Assembly (NCBI GenBank): GCA_930367215.1
Contig: OV884059.1
Location: 61,847,393 to 61,911,392, forward strand
Direction: 5' to 3'
DNA length: 64,000 bases
Source of the DNA: Pollenia angustigena
Lineage: Eukaryota; Arthropoda; Insecta; Diptera; Polleniidae
The notes below the pieces were generated by a model. It had not been told where the DNA came from. It saw nothing but the letters and a program-made list of their open reading frames with translations, and did no database searches. The position numbers were made by a program, and so were the translations under genes. Below, piece after piece: positions 47,337 to 60,164 of the stretch (position 1 is the stretch's first letter; each line of letters opens with the position of its first letter).

Positions 47337-50300
47337 ATGATTTTCTATATTAATCATGATGAGAACATAGTGAAACTAAATAATTTAATGTAAAAGTATA
47401 AATTTATATGGGATGTACTATCTATACTTTATGGGTATGGTTGCAATTTGAGAGTTAATTCAATGAAATTTTATTATTTTAAAGAAATTTGTGATTATCA
47501 TGTAAACCTATACACAACCAGCCTATCAGCTGGGTATACGGATATCAAAATATTAATTTAAAAATTAATTCTCAGTAAGTTGATTCGATGTATTAAGAAG
47601 TTGATGTAGCTATATTTAACAAATATTTAAAAGTGTTAAAAAACATCATCATTAATGTATATCCATTTCATTAATGTGTTGTAAGTAAAAAGAAAAAAAA
47701 ACAATCAAATCAAAAATTATCAAATAGGAATAAATCAGCAAATATGTATGTATGTATTTATATTGAAAATAAACTTCCAAGAACCATCAAACTAAACTCT
47801 TAATTAGAAATAACATATCTTAAACCAATATATTGTAAAATTCTTAACTGTTACCTATAGACATATGAGTTTATACCTTTCTCTTTATAATATTCTATAT
47901 ATTGTTTGTGTAATATGATTCTATTGTGATATTATCAGTCAATATTCTGATGGTACAGTCAACTATAAGTTTATATTATATATAAATTTTTAATGATTGC
48001 TGTTAAAACATTATATAAAACCATATATTATGGTTAATAAACTTTGAATTTTATGTTGTAAGTGCATAACGTGTAAATATGTATATGGTATTAATCTCTC
48101 TCAGCTAAAGTATAATCATAAGACAAACTAATTGAATGTATTTAAGAATTGTGTGTATTTTATTTCGAATCAATTCATGTTGAATATATTGTTGTTGTTG
48201 TTGTTGTTGGATTATATAATGTATCTTATATTTGGTTTGTTATTTAAATCTGATATTAATTCTCTCTGTTTATACGTTACCAGATCAAAAATAGGTAACT
48301 GCTTTATGCTACCAGATTAAAAATAAGGTATCTTGATGTAAAGTGGTATGTTTTCAATTAAATAAAATGATGAATCACTTATTCGATGTCGGTTATTATT
48401 GTTTAAATCGTACTTACATCCAACTATAAGCTCAATTCTTATTCAAAGTTATTCAATTATGAATCCTCTATCAATTCTGTTATTATCTATATGTCTTAAT
48501 AAATGTGAATTAGTCAACAGAATTAAACGGATAACATCTCTATCATTTCAACCTTAGGTGATTATAGCCAGTTTAATTAAAATCACAATATCAACATTTG
48601 TAAAAATAATATTTCTGGTTATGATGATGTTAAAGTATCTTGACTAAAAAAAAAAAAAAAAACATATATAAACCTGATTTTGATAATAATGATTATGATT
48701 TGTTGGTTTCAACGAAAAAATAAAAACAAAATATATTTAAACTCAATTTTGATGATTATGATAATAGAATTGTTGGTTTTAATGAGAAAAGAATATAACT
48801 AATCTCAATTATGATGAGTATAATAATAATGAAAAGGTTGAAATACCTAATATGAAAATTTTCAAATCAAACAAGTTTAAAATGAAGGAGAAATCCTAAA
48901 TCATATGTATCTCCTACATATAAGAATATAAAGTTTTTAACGAATAATAAAAATAATGAAAAAAAAAAATATATGACATTAATAAGATCATGATGGTAAT
49001 TGATGGTTTGATTCTAACAAATTAATATTTATATGTATGTATATATGATTTAAATGAAATTATATTGAAATTAACATTAGGATTGTTAATATTTCATTTA
49101 AAAACTCTGTATTATAAGAAACCTGATTTAAAGTAATATAGAGACATTCTTACCGAAACACTACATTCAGATGTAACTTTCTATTCAATATATAAATTTA
49201 AGGTAGAAAAACCATCAGCGTATCTCAGTGTTTAATCAAATTACTTAATATAAACCTAAATTTTTATTTAAGTTTATGGATTATTTTTTAATATAGTAGA
49301 CAAGTAAAAATCAAACTATGTTTTTAAAAGTGTATTGAAAAACTGTATCTATAAATATGAGATAATGGTTAAGGATTGTATATACAATGAATAAAATTAT
49401 GTGAGAACTGAATAGAATTTATAAGATTTGTTAAAATTAAAATAATAATATAATGGATAGAGTTGATAAAATTGAAAGGATTAGTATGGATTTTCTTGAA
49501 AAACAGAAGACAATCGTCTTGTGTGATAGGTTTGATTAGATTGAAGTTATAGGTTTGTAAATGAGATGTCTATACAAAAACTAAGATTGAGATCCGAAAC
49601 TATAAAACCAAGACTAAAAGGCTACTATCAAGATTAACACTAAGATTAAGATTAATTAAAATCAAGACTAAGATTATAAGATTAAGATTAAATATAGGAA
49701 TGTTAGTAAAGGAAAAAATTTATATATATGTATAGTAAAGAAATGCTCAAAACATAATGTATATTTAAGGATGTATGGAGGTATATAAATATTAAGTATA
49801 GAAGGGGAAATAAAAGGAAAACAAATTATAGGAATTACAAAACTGTATGCAAAAACATTAAATAAATCATATAATATGGTTATTAAACTATTCATTTCGT
49901 GCTATAGAAAAACTCTTCATTAAACTAATATTATAGAGTAGCAAACTAGAAAAAAAAACATAAGATAATAGAATTGTTGTTTTTAAGGATCAAAGAATAT
50001 TACTGATCTTAATTATGATGATTATGATAATGATCATAATGATAATGAAGAGGCTGAAATAACTAATATAAAAATTGTAAAATCAAACAATTTTAAAATG
50101 AAGGAGAAATCCCAAATCATATGCATCTCCTATATATAAGAATATAAAGTTTTTAACGAATAATAAAAATAATGAAAAAAAAAAAAAATATATGACATTA
50201 ATAAGATCATGATGGTAATTGATGGTTTGATTCTAACAAATTAATATTTATATGTATGTATATATGATTTAAATGAAATTATATTGAAATTAACATTAGG

Positions 50301-53300
50301 ATTGTTAATATTTCATTCAAAAACTTTGTATTATAAGAAACCTGATTTAAAGTAATATAGAGACATTCTTATCGAAACACTACATTCAGATGTAGCTTTC
50401 TATCCAATATATAAATTTAAGGTAGAAAAACCATCAGCGTATCTCAGCGTATAATCAAATTACTTAATATAAACCTAAATTTTCATTTAAGTTAATAGAT
50501 TATTTTTTAATATAGTAGACAAGTAAAAATCAAAATATGTTTTTAAAAGTGGTTTGAAAAAACTGTATATATAAATATGAGTTACTGGTTAAGGTTGTAT
50601 ATAGAATGAATTAAATTATGTGAGAACTGAATTGAATTTATAAGAATTGTTAAAATTAAAATAATTATATAATGGATAGATTTGATAAAATGGAAAGAAT
50701 TAGTATGGATTTTCTTAAAATCGCCTTGTGTGATTAGTTTGATGAGAATGAAGTATAGTAGAAACTCGATTCTTGCACGTTATGAAAACTGGGGTCGGTG
50801 CAAGCTTCGAGGTTGTCGCTAGTACCGAGTATTAATTTCCTATATAAAATAAAAGATGCATATGTCTGTTTAAAATCGAAGTTTAATATTTCAATTGAAA
50901 ACACTAAGTTCAACGCATTCGTATAACAGTAGATAGATATTTTATATGTAAGTAAAGAAATTTTAAATTTCCATATATGTATTCAGTCTAAGAAAACGTA
51001 AACAAAGCAGCACGCAAGAGTAATATAAGAGTAATGTTGCAAGTCTATAAACAAAAAAAAAAAACAAGATTGAAATCCGAAACTATAAAACTAAGATCAA
51101 AAGACTGCTACTACGATTAACACTAAGACTAAGATTAAAATCAAGAGTAAGATTATAATACTAAGATTAAATATAGAATGTTAGTATAAGAAAAAAAATT
51201 TTTATATATGTATAGTAGAAATGCTTAAAATAGAATGTATATTTAAGGATGTATGGAAGTGTATAAATATTAAATATATAAGGGAAATAATAGGAAAACA
51301 AATTATAGGAATTACAAAACGGTATACAAAACATTAAATAAATGGTATTAGTATAAATAAATGATTAATGGAGTAAGGTTTTACATAAATAAATACATAA
51401 AGTTTGTGATTTTCTTTTGCGGATTTAACTATTTTAAATTGTTTTATATTCTATGGATTATAATGGTATGGTATGATTAATAAACTAGAAAAAAAAAACA
51501 TGTAAAGCTGTACTAATTATAAAACAAATTTGTTATCTTTAAATTCCTAACTGATAATTATAAGCAGATATAATAGATATTTCCTTATTAAATATTCAAA
51601 ACTCCTATGTAATACTCTTTTTTAGATCATCTTAATTGATTTTGTAATATGATTTCCTTTTTTCAGTAACATTTAATATTCTATTGGTATAGTCGACTTC
51701 AAGGTTATACTATATATAAACTTTTACTAAATATTATCAAAACAATTAATAAACCATGGTTAATAAAATAAACTATGGTTAATAAAATGGAAATTTTATT
51801 GTATTTGTATGTATAATGTATAATTATTAACTGTATGCAGTGTATCCATGGATTGAACTAAATTCTTAACTATACTGTCATTGTAGAGTATCAAACCATA
51901 GAAAAATTCTCCATTAAACTTATATTATAGAGTATCAAACTAGAAAAAAATAAATAAAAGTTTATAAACATTGAGTAATAGTGAAACTATCTGCAAATGT
52001 TTTTAGAAAATGCTTATTAAGTGTTATCAACAAAAATTATATGCTAACTTAATTAACCGATTAATAGTTACTTTGACCTTTAGTCCGTTGTAGTGAAACA
52101 GACCAGAGCCTCTTGTGATAATTAAATCTGCGCAAAAAAAAAATATTTATATATAATTCTATTTAAGATTAACAAAACCCAAAAATGACAACTCCTTCTA
52201 TTTGTTAAATGTAATTAAAAGTGATGTGCAGCCGGTTGCTGTTGATATAAAAAAAGTGGTTAATCCCACAAGCCTACTGAGGCATTCAATGCAAAAAGTC
52301 ACTAGAAAACCTATGCAACAAAGTCATTAACTATTCTAAACACATACACAATAACTGAAAAAAAAGTAAAAAAATACTTATTCTACGATCAGTTTTATCT
52401 TTAATACGAAAACGCACAAGTAAAATTATCATCCCTCACAAAATTTTAAAATCTTCAAGACACGTACACGAAGAAATTTCACACCTTCCACTAAAATAAA
52501 CAACTTGTAAATCATCAATATGAATACGCACAAGTAAAATTATTATCCCTCACAAAATTTAAAATCTTCAAGACACGTACAAGAACAAAATTTTTTCCAT
52601 TTCATTCAATATTTATATCTCTTTATTATAGATAAAAATTTTACTTTTAAACAAAATATTGAAATAAAAATTGAATTTTATTTACATTGAAGAAATTTAG
52701 GCCCTATTAGCTTGACAAAAATAATATTCAAGTTCAATCATGTCTGGTTTTGATATTGTTAGGTTAGTCTTATTAATGTATTTGTGATATTTAATAATTA
52801 TAAACATGATTAAGCATGTTCAATCAACAGTTTGAATTTCACAATTAATCATATTTTTGGTACAATCCCGTCTTATTTCATTAGTTAAAAAATTTATAAA
52901 TAAGGGGCGGGGCTTATTTTAGTAGAATTTCAGAAAACCAAACATTTTGTTTTTTTTGGATTTGTTTTCTGTTTGACTTGTCACAGCTGCGTCAGCTCTA
53001 TTCATGTATATTCTAAGTTGTTGTTGTTATAAATAAGGAGGAGTAGAGTACGATAAGGAAAAATATTAACCAAGAAGTTACTTTCTACTGTTTTTTGTAA
53101 TATAATTCTGAGTATTTATGCTGATTAATTATGTAAACACAGTTAATGTGCAGCTGGTTGCTGTTGATACAAAAAACAAGTGGATGGAATCCTACTTTTC
53201 ACATGAATAATCGTTATCAATCATACACACACACACACACACTCACACACACACACACACACACACAACCGATCAATAGTTGCTTAGATCCTTAGTCTGC

Positions 53301-53756
53301 TATAGTGAAACAGACCAGAGTCTCTAGTGATAATCAATTATGCAACCCTTATACTGAGATTAGCTCACTATCCCACAAGCCTACCGAGTCATTCAAAGCA
53401 AAAAGTCACTAGGAAACCTATGCAACAAAGTCATTAACTATTCTAAACACACACACAATAACTGAAAAAACTAAAAATAATTATTTCACGATCAGTTTTA
53501 TCTTTAATACGAAAACGCACAAGTAAAATTAGCATTCCTAACAAAATTTTTAAAATCTTCAAGACGGAGACGTCCACGAAGAAATTTCACACCAACAACT
53601 TGTAAATCATCAATATGAATACGCACAAGCAAAAAAAAGTCATAAACAAATATTCAAGACACGTACAAGTAAAATTTAACACCTGCCACTATAAACAAAA
53701 AAAAATTTTCCCACAAATTCTTATGCACAAGTAAAATTTTCATCCCTCACAAAATT

Positions 53757-53932
53757 TACTGGCTCCCAACTTTGTATGGAAAATCATATTTGGAATCCCT
53801 ACAGTATAAAAGGACTGGCTCCCAACTTTGTATGGAAAATCATATTTGGAATCCCTACAGTATAAAAGGACTGGCTCCCAACTTTGTATGGAAAATCATA
53901 TTTAGAACCCCTCTAGTATAAAAGGCCTCTAT
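53757..53932. repeat. Terminal tandem array, three 59-bp units (right arm)
   Basis: Mirror of the left array with one unit fewer (two of the GGAATCCCTAC type, one of the GAACCCCTCT type). Each unit shows TATAAAAGG on the + strand, pointing outward from the palindrome centre. Confidence 0.85.
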
Positions 53933-54305
53933 TTCTCAGAAGTAAATGCATGGCATTAGGGTGTTCACAGTCTGTGAATAACCCTCATGATATACACCCA
54001 ACTTTTTATTAATGTTTACAGATTGTGAACACCCCTACTGGTAGGCTCCCAACTTTGTATGGAAAATCATATTTAGAACCCCTCTAAACACACTACTTAA
54101 AATCATAAAACTTTTATTGGATCTTCTGTGCTAAGAAAGGAAATTGGTTACTTTAGAAAATAAACTTGTTTCCGTGTAAAAAATATGAGTTTAATTTTTC
54201 TATAGGAGATAACTAAGTTTGATGCACACATAAACATTAGGTTGGCTATTTTTGCAATATCAATTAAATAAAAAACACCGGGTAAAAAAAGTTGTTTTTT
54301 TTTAT

Positions 54306-54306
54306 C

Positions 54307-54335
<29 letters not shown>
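54306..54335. repeat. Poly-A run of about 30
   Basis: Uninterrupted A run just outside the palindrome, inside the CAGGGCTGCCAG hAT. It could be simple slippage or a retro-insertion tail; no associated element was identified. Confidence 0.7.
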
Positions 54336-54339
<4 letters not shown>

Positions 54340-54589
54340 TCTGAAAAGTTTGAAGCTAATTTGTCAATAATATGATTATGTATAATAAGTACAAAATTTG
54401 TATTTTCCTAGTGAAGTTTATGTATGTACATTTTTTTATTTATTTATTTATTTATTTAATCAATGGATATTATCCTTACTGACTAATAACAATATTGACT
54501 TAAAATTAATGAATAATAATATGCATTTTAAAATATACTTCAACTTTACAGAATATATGTATGTATGTATATAAAAATTTACGAATTAA

Positions 54590-57414
54590 GAAAAACAATG
54601 TTTTATGGAATTTAAACATAAAGAAAAATCAACAAATTGTGACAGAAAATTAAATTGCCTACATAACCTCGAAAAAGGATCAGCAATAGCGTAATTTTCT
54701 CTATAAAATTAAACAAAAAGTAGATTATAATGACGCGTATTGCGACAAGGTATATTAAATTGAACAGACTCTAACTGAAAATCACAACAAACATTACCAT
54801 TGATAAGATTAACCATAAAAGAAACATTTAACATTGTACGACGACTTTTGAGCGATGGTTATTTTATTAATGCCAGTCTACTAGCATAGGAAGGAAAGTT
54901 TGTCGAGTAACTCCAACGAAGATCACGTAAACAGAAAAATAAAAATTGTTTTTGGACCGATTCAATACGAGAATTGTGAATGTTGTAAAATGGATCCCAA
55001 ATGATTGACCCATATTCTAAGATTGGTCTAACGAGTGATACGTAAAGTTGCCTCGTTATGTATGGATCGGTGAATTCTTTAGCCCAGCGCTTAATAAAGC
55101 CAAGAACGCCTCGAGCTTTATTTACAGTTAATGTAATATGAGACACAAAGTTTAATTTAGGATCCAGTAAGACTCCAAGATCAAGAAACGAATCAACCAA
55201 TTCCAGTTGATGACCACCCAAAGCATAATTAACAACAATACAGTTATTTCTATAAAAACGCATGCATTTGCATTTCACAAGATTCAGCTCCATCATATTA
55301 TGATTACACCATAAAAAGAAGTTATTAAGATCCGATTGAAGATAAAAATGATCAGCAAAGCAATTAAAAGAATGAAACATTTTTACATCGTCAGCATACA
55401 TCAATATATTGGCAAACTTGATAACGTTGGGCAGATCATTAATAAACAGCGAAAATAAAAGTGGGCCAAGATGACTGTCTTGGGGAACACCGGACGAAAC
55501 ATAAATGTACTTGGATATACAATAATTGAATTGTACTTTTTGCTTTCTTCCAATTAAATAAGAACTTAACCAGCATAAACTTCTACGGGATAAACCTAAT
55601 AAATCCAATTTAGTAAGAAGAAGGTGATGGTTAACTTTATCAAACGCTTTACTGAAGTCAGTATAAACAGCATCAGTTTGTTTCTTTTGTGTAAACGCAC
55701 AATTAATTAAAGTTGTTAAATGAAGTACATAAGTTGTAGTTGAACAGCCTTTTCCATGCTGCCAGTAACGACGAGGTGTGATGGCTAAGGAAATCAGTAA
55801 CTAGTTTTTCAAAAAGTTTTGGAATAGCACTTAATTCGGCAATTCCTCTATAGTTTGTTATATCCGATTTATTACCAGATTTAAATAAAGGTTTTATAAA
55901 CGAATCTCCATAATACGGGAAAATAACCACATATAATCGACGCATTGAACATAAAAGTTAATGGCGTAACTAATGATTCAGCACATTGATTTAAAATATA
56001 TGTTGGAATAAGATCAGGACCATGACCAAAAGACATCTTTAGCCTTTTTAAATAAACCAAAATATCATTGCTGTTAAAAGTAGGAAAGAGATTGTATGGT
56101 TTGATGAGAGCATATAGGGATAACCATTACTATCATCGTATGCAGCATCAGAATAAGTTGTGGCAAAAAAATCGGCAAACATATCACATATGACCTCAAT
56201 ATCTCCAGATTCTTGGCAACGAAATTTCATAACGGATGGGTATCCATTAGATTTTCTTTTGGAGTTGACAAATGCAAAGAACGATTTTGGGTCACGAACG
56301 AAGTTGTTTTTCACCTTATTTATATATTGATTATATAAAGCATGATTCAGCAGATTATATTCTGAACGACTGACAGAGTATTTTTCGTAATCAATAAATG
56401 ATCCAGACTTTTTGAATTTTTTATAATTTTTATTCTTTAGATTTTTCAACCTAGTAAGCGGTTTAGAATTCCATGGCGGTCCAACTGGAGTATAAACAAA
56501 TTGTTTAGGTATACAAATATCAAAAAAGGCGTACATTTTTTATAAAATATAGAAACCATCACATCAATATCCGAGCTGTTGTTTAATTGAGAAGGTAAGA
56601 GGTTGCTCCAGCACGTATTTCTTATTAATTGGTTTAAAAAGTTGTAATTAGTCCGTTTGAAACAAAAAACTTTATCGACCTTAAATGGCTTTAATTTGAC
56701 TTCTGATGGAATTGAAAAACTAACTTCAATAGTGGGGTGATAACGGTCTGGTCTTCAGGCAACGTTATAGGTTCTGAGCGAGTAATAATACAATCATCCA
56801 CATTATTTACGAACACCAAATCAAGCAGTTTACCAAAGTCATTGTATACGTTATTCATTTGAAAAAGAGATAAACCAAGAATTTCATTCAAGAAGTCATC
56901 ATGACAGTTTTTATTTTTGACTGAAATTAAATAAGTTGTATCTGACGTTTTCATCCAAGATATTGAGGGCAAGTTGAAATCACCAACAACAAAAATAGAG
57001 TCATCATTATAAACATTTAGCATAACAGATTTAATGGCTTGAACGTGTTTTAAATAAACAGCACTATCAGAATCTGGAGTAACGTAAGAACAGGTGAAGT
57101 AAATTTTTTTATTTTCCAATTTAACCACAACAGCAACAAATTCAATATCAAGGATATCAGTAACTACAACTTCAGATGGATATAAATAAGAGACAGCAAT
57201 CATAACTCCACCACCTCTACGTGCATTTCGATTATACCTAAATATTTGGTATTTATTAGACAGAATTTCGGTATTATAAACATCATCTTTTAGCCAGGTT
57301 TCAGTGAAGATAATTACATCGTAGGTGAAGTCATAACTATTAACCAAGAGAGTTGACAATTTGGTATTTAATCCACGAACATTTTGATAAATTAAATTTA
57401 AACGATTCTTAAGC
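54590..57414 (-). pseudogene. CR1-group ORF2 (AP endonuclease and reverse transcriptase)
   Basis: The endonuclease begins NRLNLIYQNVRGLNTKLSTL, with IIFTETWLKDD (catalytic Glu), RRGGGVMIA and VVGDFNLPSISW. The linker has NPFVRDPKSFFAF-like sequence (KNNFVRDPKSFFAFVNSKRK). The RT shows FKSGNKSDITNYRGIAELSA, IPKLFEKLV, SSGVPQDSHLGPLLFSLFIN (the usual GVPQG has Asp for Gly) and an intact YADDVKMF. The CR1-type C-terminus RPILEYGSIIWDP ... ESVQKQFLFFCLRDL is followed past a stop at 54856 by LKSRRTMLNVSFMVNLINGN and DFSLCLNSIKHCFS. Several frameshifts and stops make it non-functional. Confidence 0.85.
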
Positions 57415-58508
57415 TAAGATCCCACTATCGGCGCAATGTACCAATTTTTGGCGGATTTCATGAGCCGATAGTGTGAACGGTCAAAATGTTTTAATATGCG
57501 ACAATCTGTGCCGAAATTGTGCTGACTGTGGACAATCAAAATTAACCTAGATGCGCCGATAATGTGAACACTATTTTGCACAATGTTTAGCAATCAAATT
57601 GTTTAATATGTACCGATTTTTATCGGCCACTTGTGTGCCGATCACAGTCGCCAATCAGCGCCGATACAAGGGATGGCAAAACGAAATTTTTAAATTACAC
57701 AAACTGGCTACTAAAATTTTACTTTTTTGAGCTTAATTGCACCAAAATTACATTTGTTTTATCTATTATTTATGTATTGAAACGTTAATTAGTACATTTG
57801 TACTACTAAATGAAAGAAAACAATTCGCTTTAACCAAAACATTGCAGTTGTATCGATGTTGCCATCCCTGGTTTGTAAACAACTGTTTACAAAACAATAA
57901 TTACAAAAAAAAAGAACAAGTGCAGTAAGTTTGAATGAAATTGAATATATTTTTTATTATACATATATCGTCGGTTGATTATTTAATTGTCGTATGTGGA
58001 TACAAATTACATACGACATACGACAATTAAATAATCAACCGACGATATGTATAATAAAAAATAAATAAAATAAAAACAATAATTACAAAAAAAAAAGAAC
58101 AAGTGCAGTAAGTTTGAATGAAATTGAATATATTTTTTATTATACATATATGTATAATAAAAAATATATATATGTATATTAATATATTATTTAAAATTGT
58201 TAGGAAACATAATTTAATATTCGGACGGAGAATTTTGCGAATTTTTAAAGTAAAATTATGTCTGCCAACAAGTAAATAAACAAAAACATTTGATTCAAAT
58301 TGCCCAAATAGCACGATAGTGTGACCGCATTGTACCGATTATTGTCGCAATTGAGTTTTGGTCGATATGAACCGAAAAAAATTGTCACAATGTGCAACGA
58401 TAATGGGACCACCCAAGAATAAATTGTGCAATGTTTTTAAATGTGCGCCGATATAGCACGATAAAAATCGTCACAGATTGTGCTATTTGTGCCGATAGTG
58501 GGATCTTA
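57415..58508. mobile_element. MITE, TAAGATCCCACTATCGGCRC ends, inserted in the CR1 LINE
   Basis: The left end TAAGATCCCACTATCGGCGC and right end (TAAGATCCCACTATCGGCAC on the - strand) are near-perfect TIRs. Both sub-terminal zones are full of GCCGATARTGTGAAC/TGTGCCGAT motifs. The flanks allow an AGCT duplication if the ends are AAGATCCC..GGGATCTT. Removal rejoins ORF1 and ORF2 of the LINE. Confidence 0.82.
57896..58150. repeat. Duplicated 70-bp segment flanking a hairpin
   Basis: ACAAGTGCAGTAAGTTTGAA..TTTTTTATTATACATATAT occurs at 57896-57967 and again at 58079-58150. Between them is an inverted repeat with arms TCGTCGGTTGATTATTTAAT.. (57968-57995) and complement (58012-58040). It looks like a small insertion with local duplication inside the MITE. 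Confidence 0.75.
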
Positions 58509-58509
58509 G

Positions 58510-59426
58510 CTTTAGAGCCAATTAGTTTTTTGAAGCAAATGGTTTTCAAGGTGGCAAACGAGCAATATTTATAGATCTTGGATTATCTTTAAAGATGTAT
58601 TCACGAACAATGATATTAGCAGGCCAAAAACAGATATCAACAATCTGATCAAAGACACAAGCAGCAACAGCAATTTTAAACGATGTTATACTTCAGGGTT
58701 GAGAGTACGAAAATTTGTTTATAACAATATCAACATTAGAACCGAGTTTTGTTTTAATGTAGTAATCAATGTCTTCTACGGATGTATCGCAAGCCAATCG
58801 GGAAATAAAAATTGTACGTTTTGGAGGCAAAACAATTAACGGCTTAGGAACGGTTAAATTGGCAACATTAGTTACCACACCAGAACGCGATGGACAAGGA
58901 CTAAGATCAGCAGTATTTTTAGATCCAGTATCAGTATCGGATATAGGAATATTACCCAGTGGAGGGATGACATTCGTAGCTAAATTTGGTACTGATATTG
59001 TATTATTGTCATTATCCGTGCTTAATTCTGTACCCGAGGAATTAGCCATTATTGGTGTAACATGACCCTGGTAGATGTTTTCTTTCTCTTCGGGGAAGAT
59101 ACTTTTGGTGAGTTAACAAATTTATCAAGATTCGAATATTTTGAAAACAATTCGCCAAGTTTTAAAAGTTCATTCTGAACAGCTAAAAAGTTTTTGTTAA
59201 GTTTATCAAAATTATCCTTATAACTTTTAACAAATTTATAAAACTCAATATTAATTTGCTTGCAATTTTTACAGGTCCATTGGAGGGATTTCACAGGATC
59301 AGCAAGAGCATCAGCGTCACGTGCTTTGAGTGCTGTACATTTCAAATGGTAATTACCTGAGCATATCCAACATGATATCATTCTCTCACTACTGGTAATG
59401 TTGCAGTTAGTATTAAAACAATCCAT
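58510..59426 (-). pseudogene. CR1-group ORF1 (PHD finger and RRM-like domain)
   Basis: MDCFNTNCNITSSERMISCW, then ICSGNYHLKC ... LQWTCKNCK, shows the Cys/His spacing of a PHD finger as found in ORF1 of many insect CR1-like LINEs. A Lys-rich coiled segment follows (FYKFVKSYKDNFDKLNKNFL). After a frameshift near 59060 come PPKRTIFISRLACDTSVEDI, then, past a stop near 58690, SFKIAVAACVFDQIVDICFW and PANIIVREYIFK: the RRM-like RNA-binding part. The protein would have coated element RNA; it is disrupted. Confidence 0.78.
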
Positions 59427-59902
59427 TATTATTGCAGAGTTTAGTAACGCGAATCAAAAATATGTTTGCTGGGATACGAATTAAACATTCACAAGTAGAT
59501 GGCGCTTATGTACAAATATTAATTTTCTTTCCAATTCACAAACCCGTTAAAATTTGTATTTTTATAACAACAGTGTTTTGAAATAGTTGTATTAAATGTT
59601 ATCAATTTAAACAGCTGATTACCACACTTGTAAAACGATCGTAAAGTATTTTAATTAAATTATCAAAAACAAAAATTAACGAAATAGAAAATAAATGATA
59701 AAAATGGTGATAAAAAAATTAAAATGAACTCTTAAGTCAATGAATGGACTAATTTTGTTTCCTTGTATATAAAAAGAAAAATTATGAAGTTTGGTGACGA
59801 TTGGGTAAAGAAAAGTCGATTGATAAGTTGAAAAGTGAATACAAGGCGAAAAAATCTGTTATTTTAGTTTTTGTCAATTTTTTAAATGTCGTAAACTTTT
59901 CT

Positions 59903-59946
59903 TCTAGATGATAAAGTAATCTTTTCTTCTAGATGATAAAGTAATC
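59903..59946. repeat. Two direct copies of TTTTCTTCTAGATGATAAAG
   Basis: TTTTCTTCTAGATGATAAAG followed by TAATC is repeated back to back in the right arm of the CAGGGCTGCCAG hAT. Confidence 0.85.
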
Positions 59947-60164
59947 AAAGTGTAGATACAATTATGTTTTTAATGCAGATTCATTAAAGGGAAGTTCGAC
60001 TGTATATGCACAAGTAAAATTCAAATAAATATTTAAACTATCCGTTAAAAATTGTGTATTTTTTACAGGGGTTTCTTTTTGGGGATTTTCTCTTTTATGG
60101 GGGGATATTTGGGGAAAATTTTTTTAAGTTTGGGGAGGACGAAAAAAAGTACCTGGCAGCCCTG

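Larger units (their letters stand above)
39860..54097. mobile_element. Giant palindromic element, two arms of about 7.1 kb, 6-bp TSD
   Basis: The left arm runs inward from AGTAGTGTGTTTAGAGGGGT at 39860; the right arm is its reverse complement and ends at 54097. Sampled points stay in register: 41021 pairs with 52997, 46831 with 47196. The arms differ by scattered substitutions, small indels and one 59-bp tandem unit. Identical TAAAAT hexamers abut both symmetric ends (39854-39859, 54098-54103). The whole is A+T-rich and non-coding; the few short ORFs are mirrored pairs. 5'-AG termini with a 6-bp TSD match the Polinton/Maverick rule, but no polymerase, integrase, ATPase or capsid gene is present. 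The alternatives are a giant foldback element or an assembly artefact. Confidence 0.85.
54430..59460 (-). mobile_element. CR1-group LINE, nearly full length but decayed, split by a MITE
   Basis: On the - strand the order is ORF1 with a PHD-type finger and an RRM-like part, ORF2 with AP endonuclease and reverse transcriptase, and a 3' end in (AAAT)n (54430-54462). Microsatellite-like 3' ends rather than poly-A are typical of CR1-group elements. The 5' end is a little upstream of the ORF1 start at 59426. It is interrupted near the ORF1/ORF2 junction at 57415-58508. I could not fix a TSD. Confidence 0.82.
39071..60164. mobile_element. hAT with CAGGGCTGCCAG ends and perfect 8-bp TSD, 21 kb with contents
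   Basis: The left end CAGGGCTGCCAG and right end CTGGCAGCCCTG are perfect 12-bp TIRs. CGTAAGGT flanks both sides (39063-39070 and 60165-60172). Both sub-terminal regions are packed with TTTGGGG motifs. The reading frame of the Jockey endonuclease is restored when the element and one TSD copy are removed. Own sequence is about 39071-39853, 54104-54430 and 59460-60164, without a transposase. Confidence 0.88.

Noticed and set aside
44126..49895. Mirrored identical ORFs (73 codons at 44126-44347 and 49674-49895; 62-63 codons at 45704-45895 and 48132-48320)
   Set aside because: They are the same sequence seen twice because of the palindrome, rich in Ile/Leu/Phe from A+T bias, and their tandem paralogue block (42660-44060) does not keep the frame. 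I do not call them genes.
40748..53269. CRISPR-like or regulatory reading of the spaced repeats in the palindrome
   Set aside because: The 59-bp units are contiguous tandem repeats without unique spacers, and the context is a fly genome.
39860..54097. The palindrome as a pure assembly or read-chimera artefact
   Set aside because: Not excluded, but less likely: the arms carry real differences (substitutions, indels, one 59-bp unit), the centre has a unique spacer, and the outer flanks differ and show an exact 6-bp duplication. Raw long reads would settle it.
59495..59510. TTATGTACA near the CR1 LINE 5' end as partner of TTTATGTATGTACAT at its 3' end (TSD)
   Set aside because: Similarity is short, interrupted and A+T-rich; the 5' boundary of the LINE is not sharp enough to call it.
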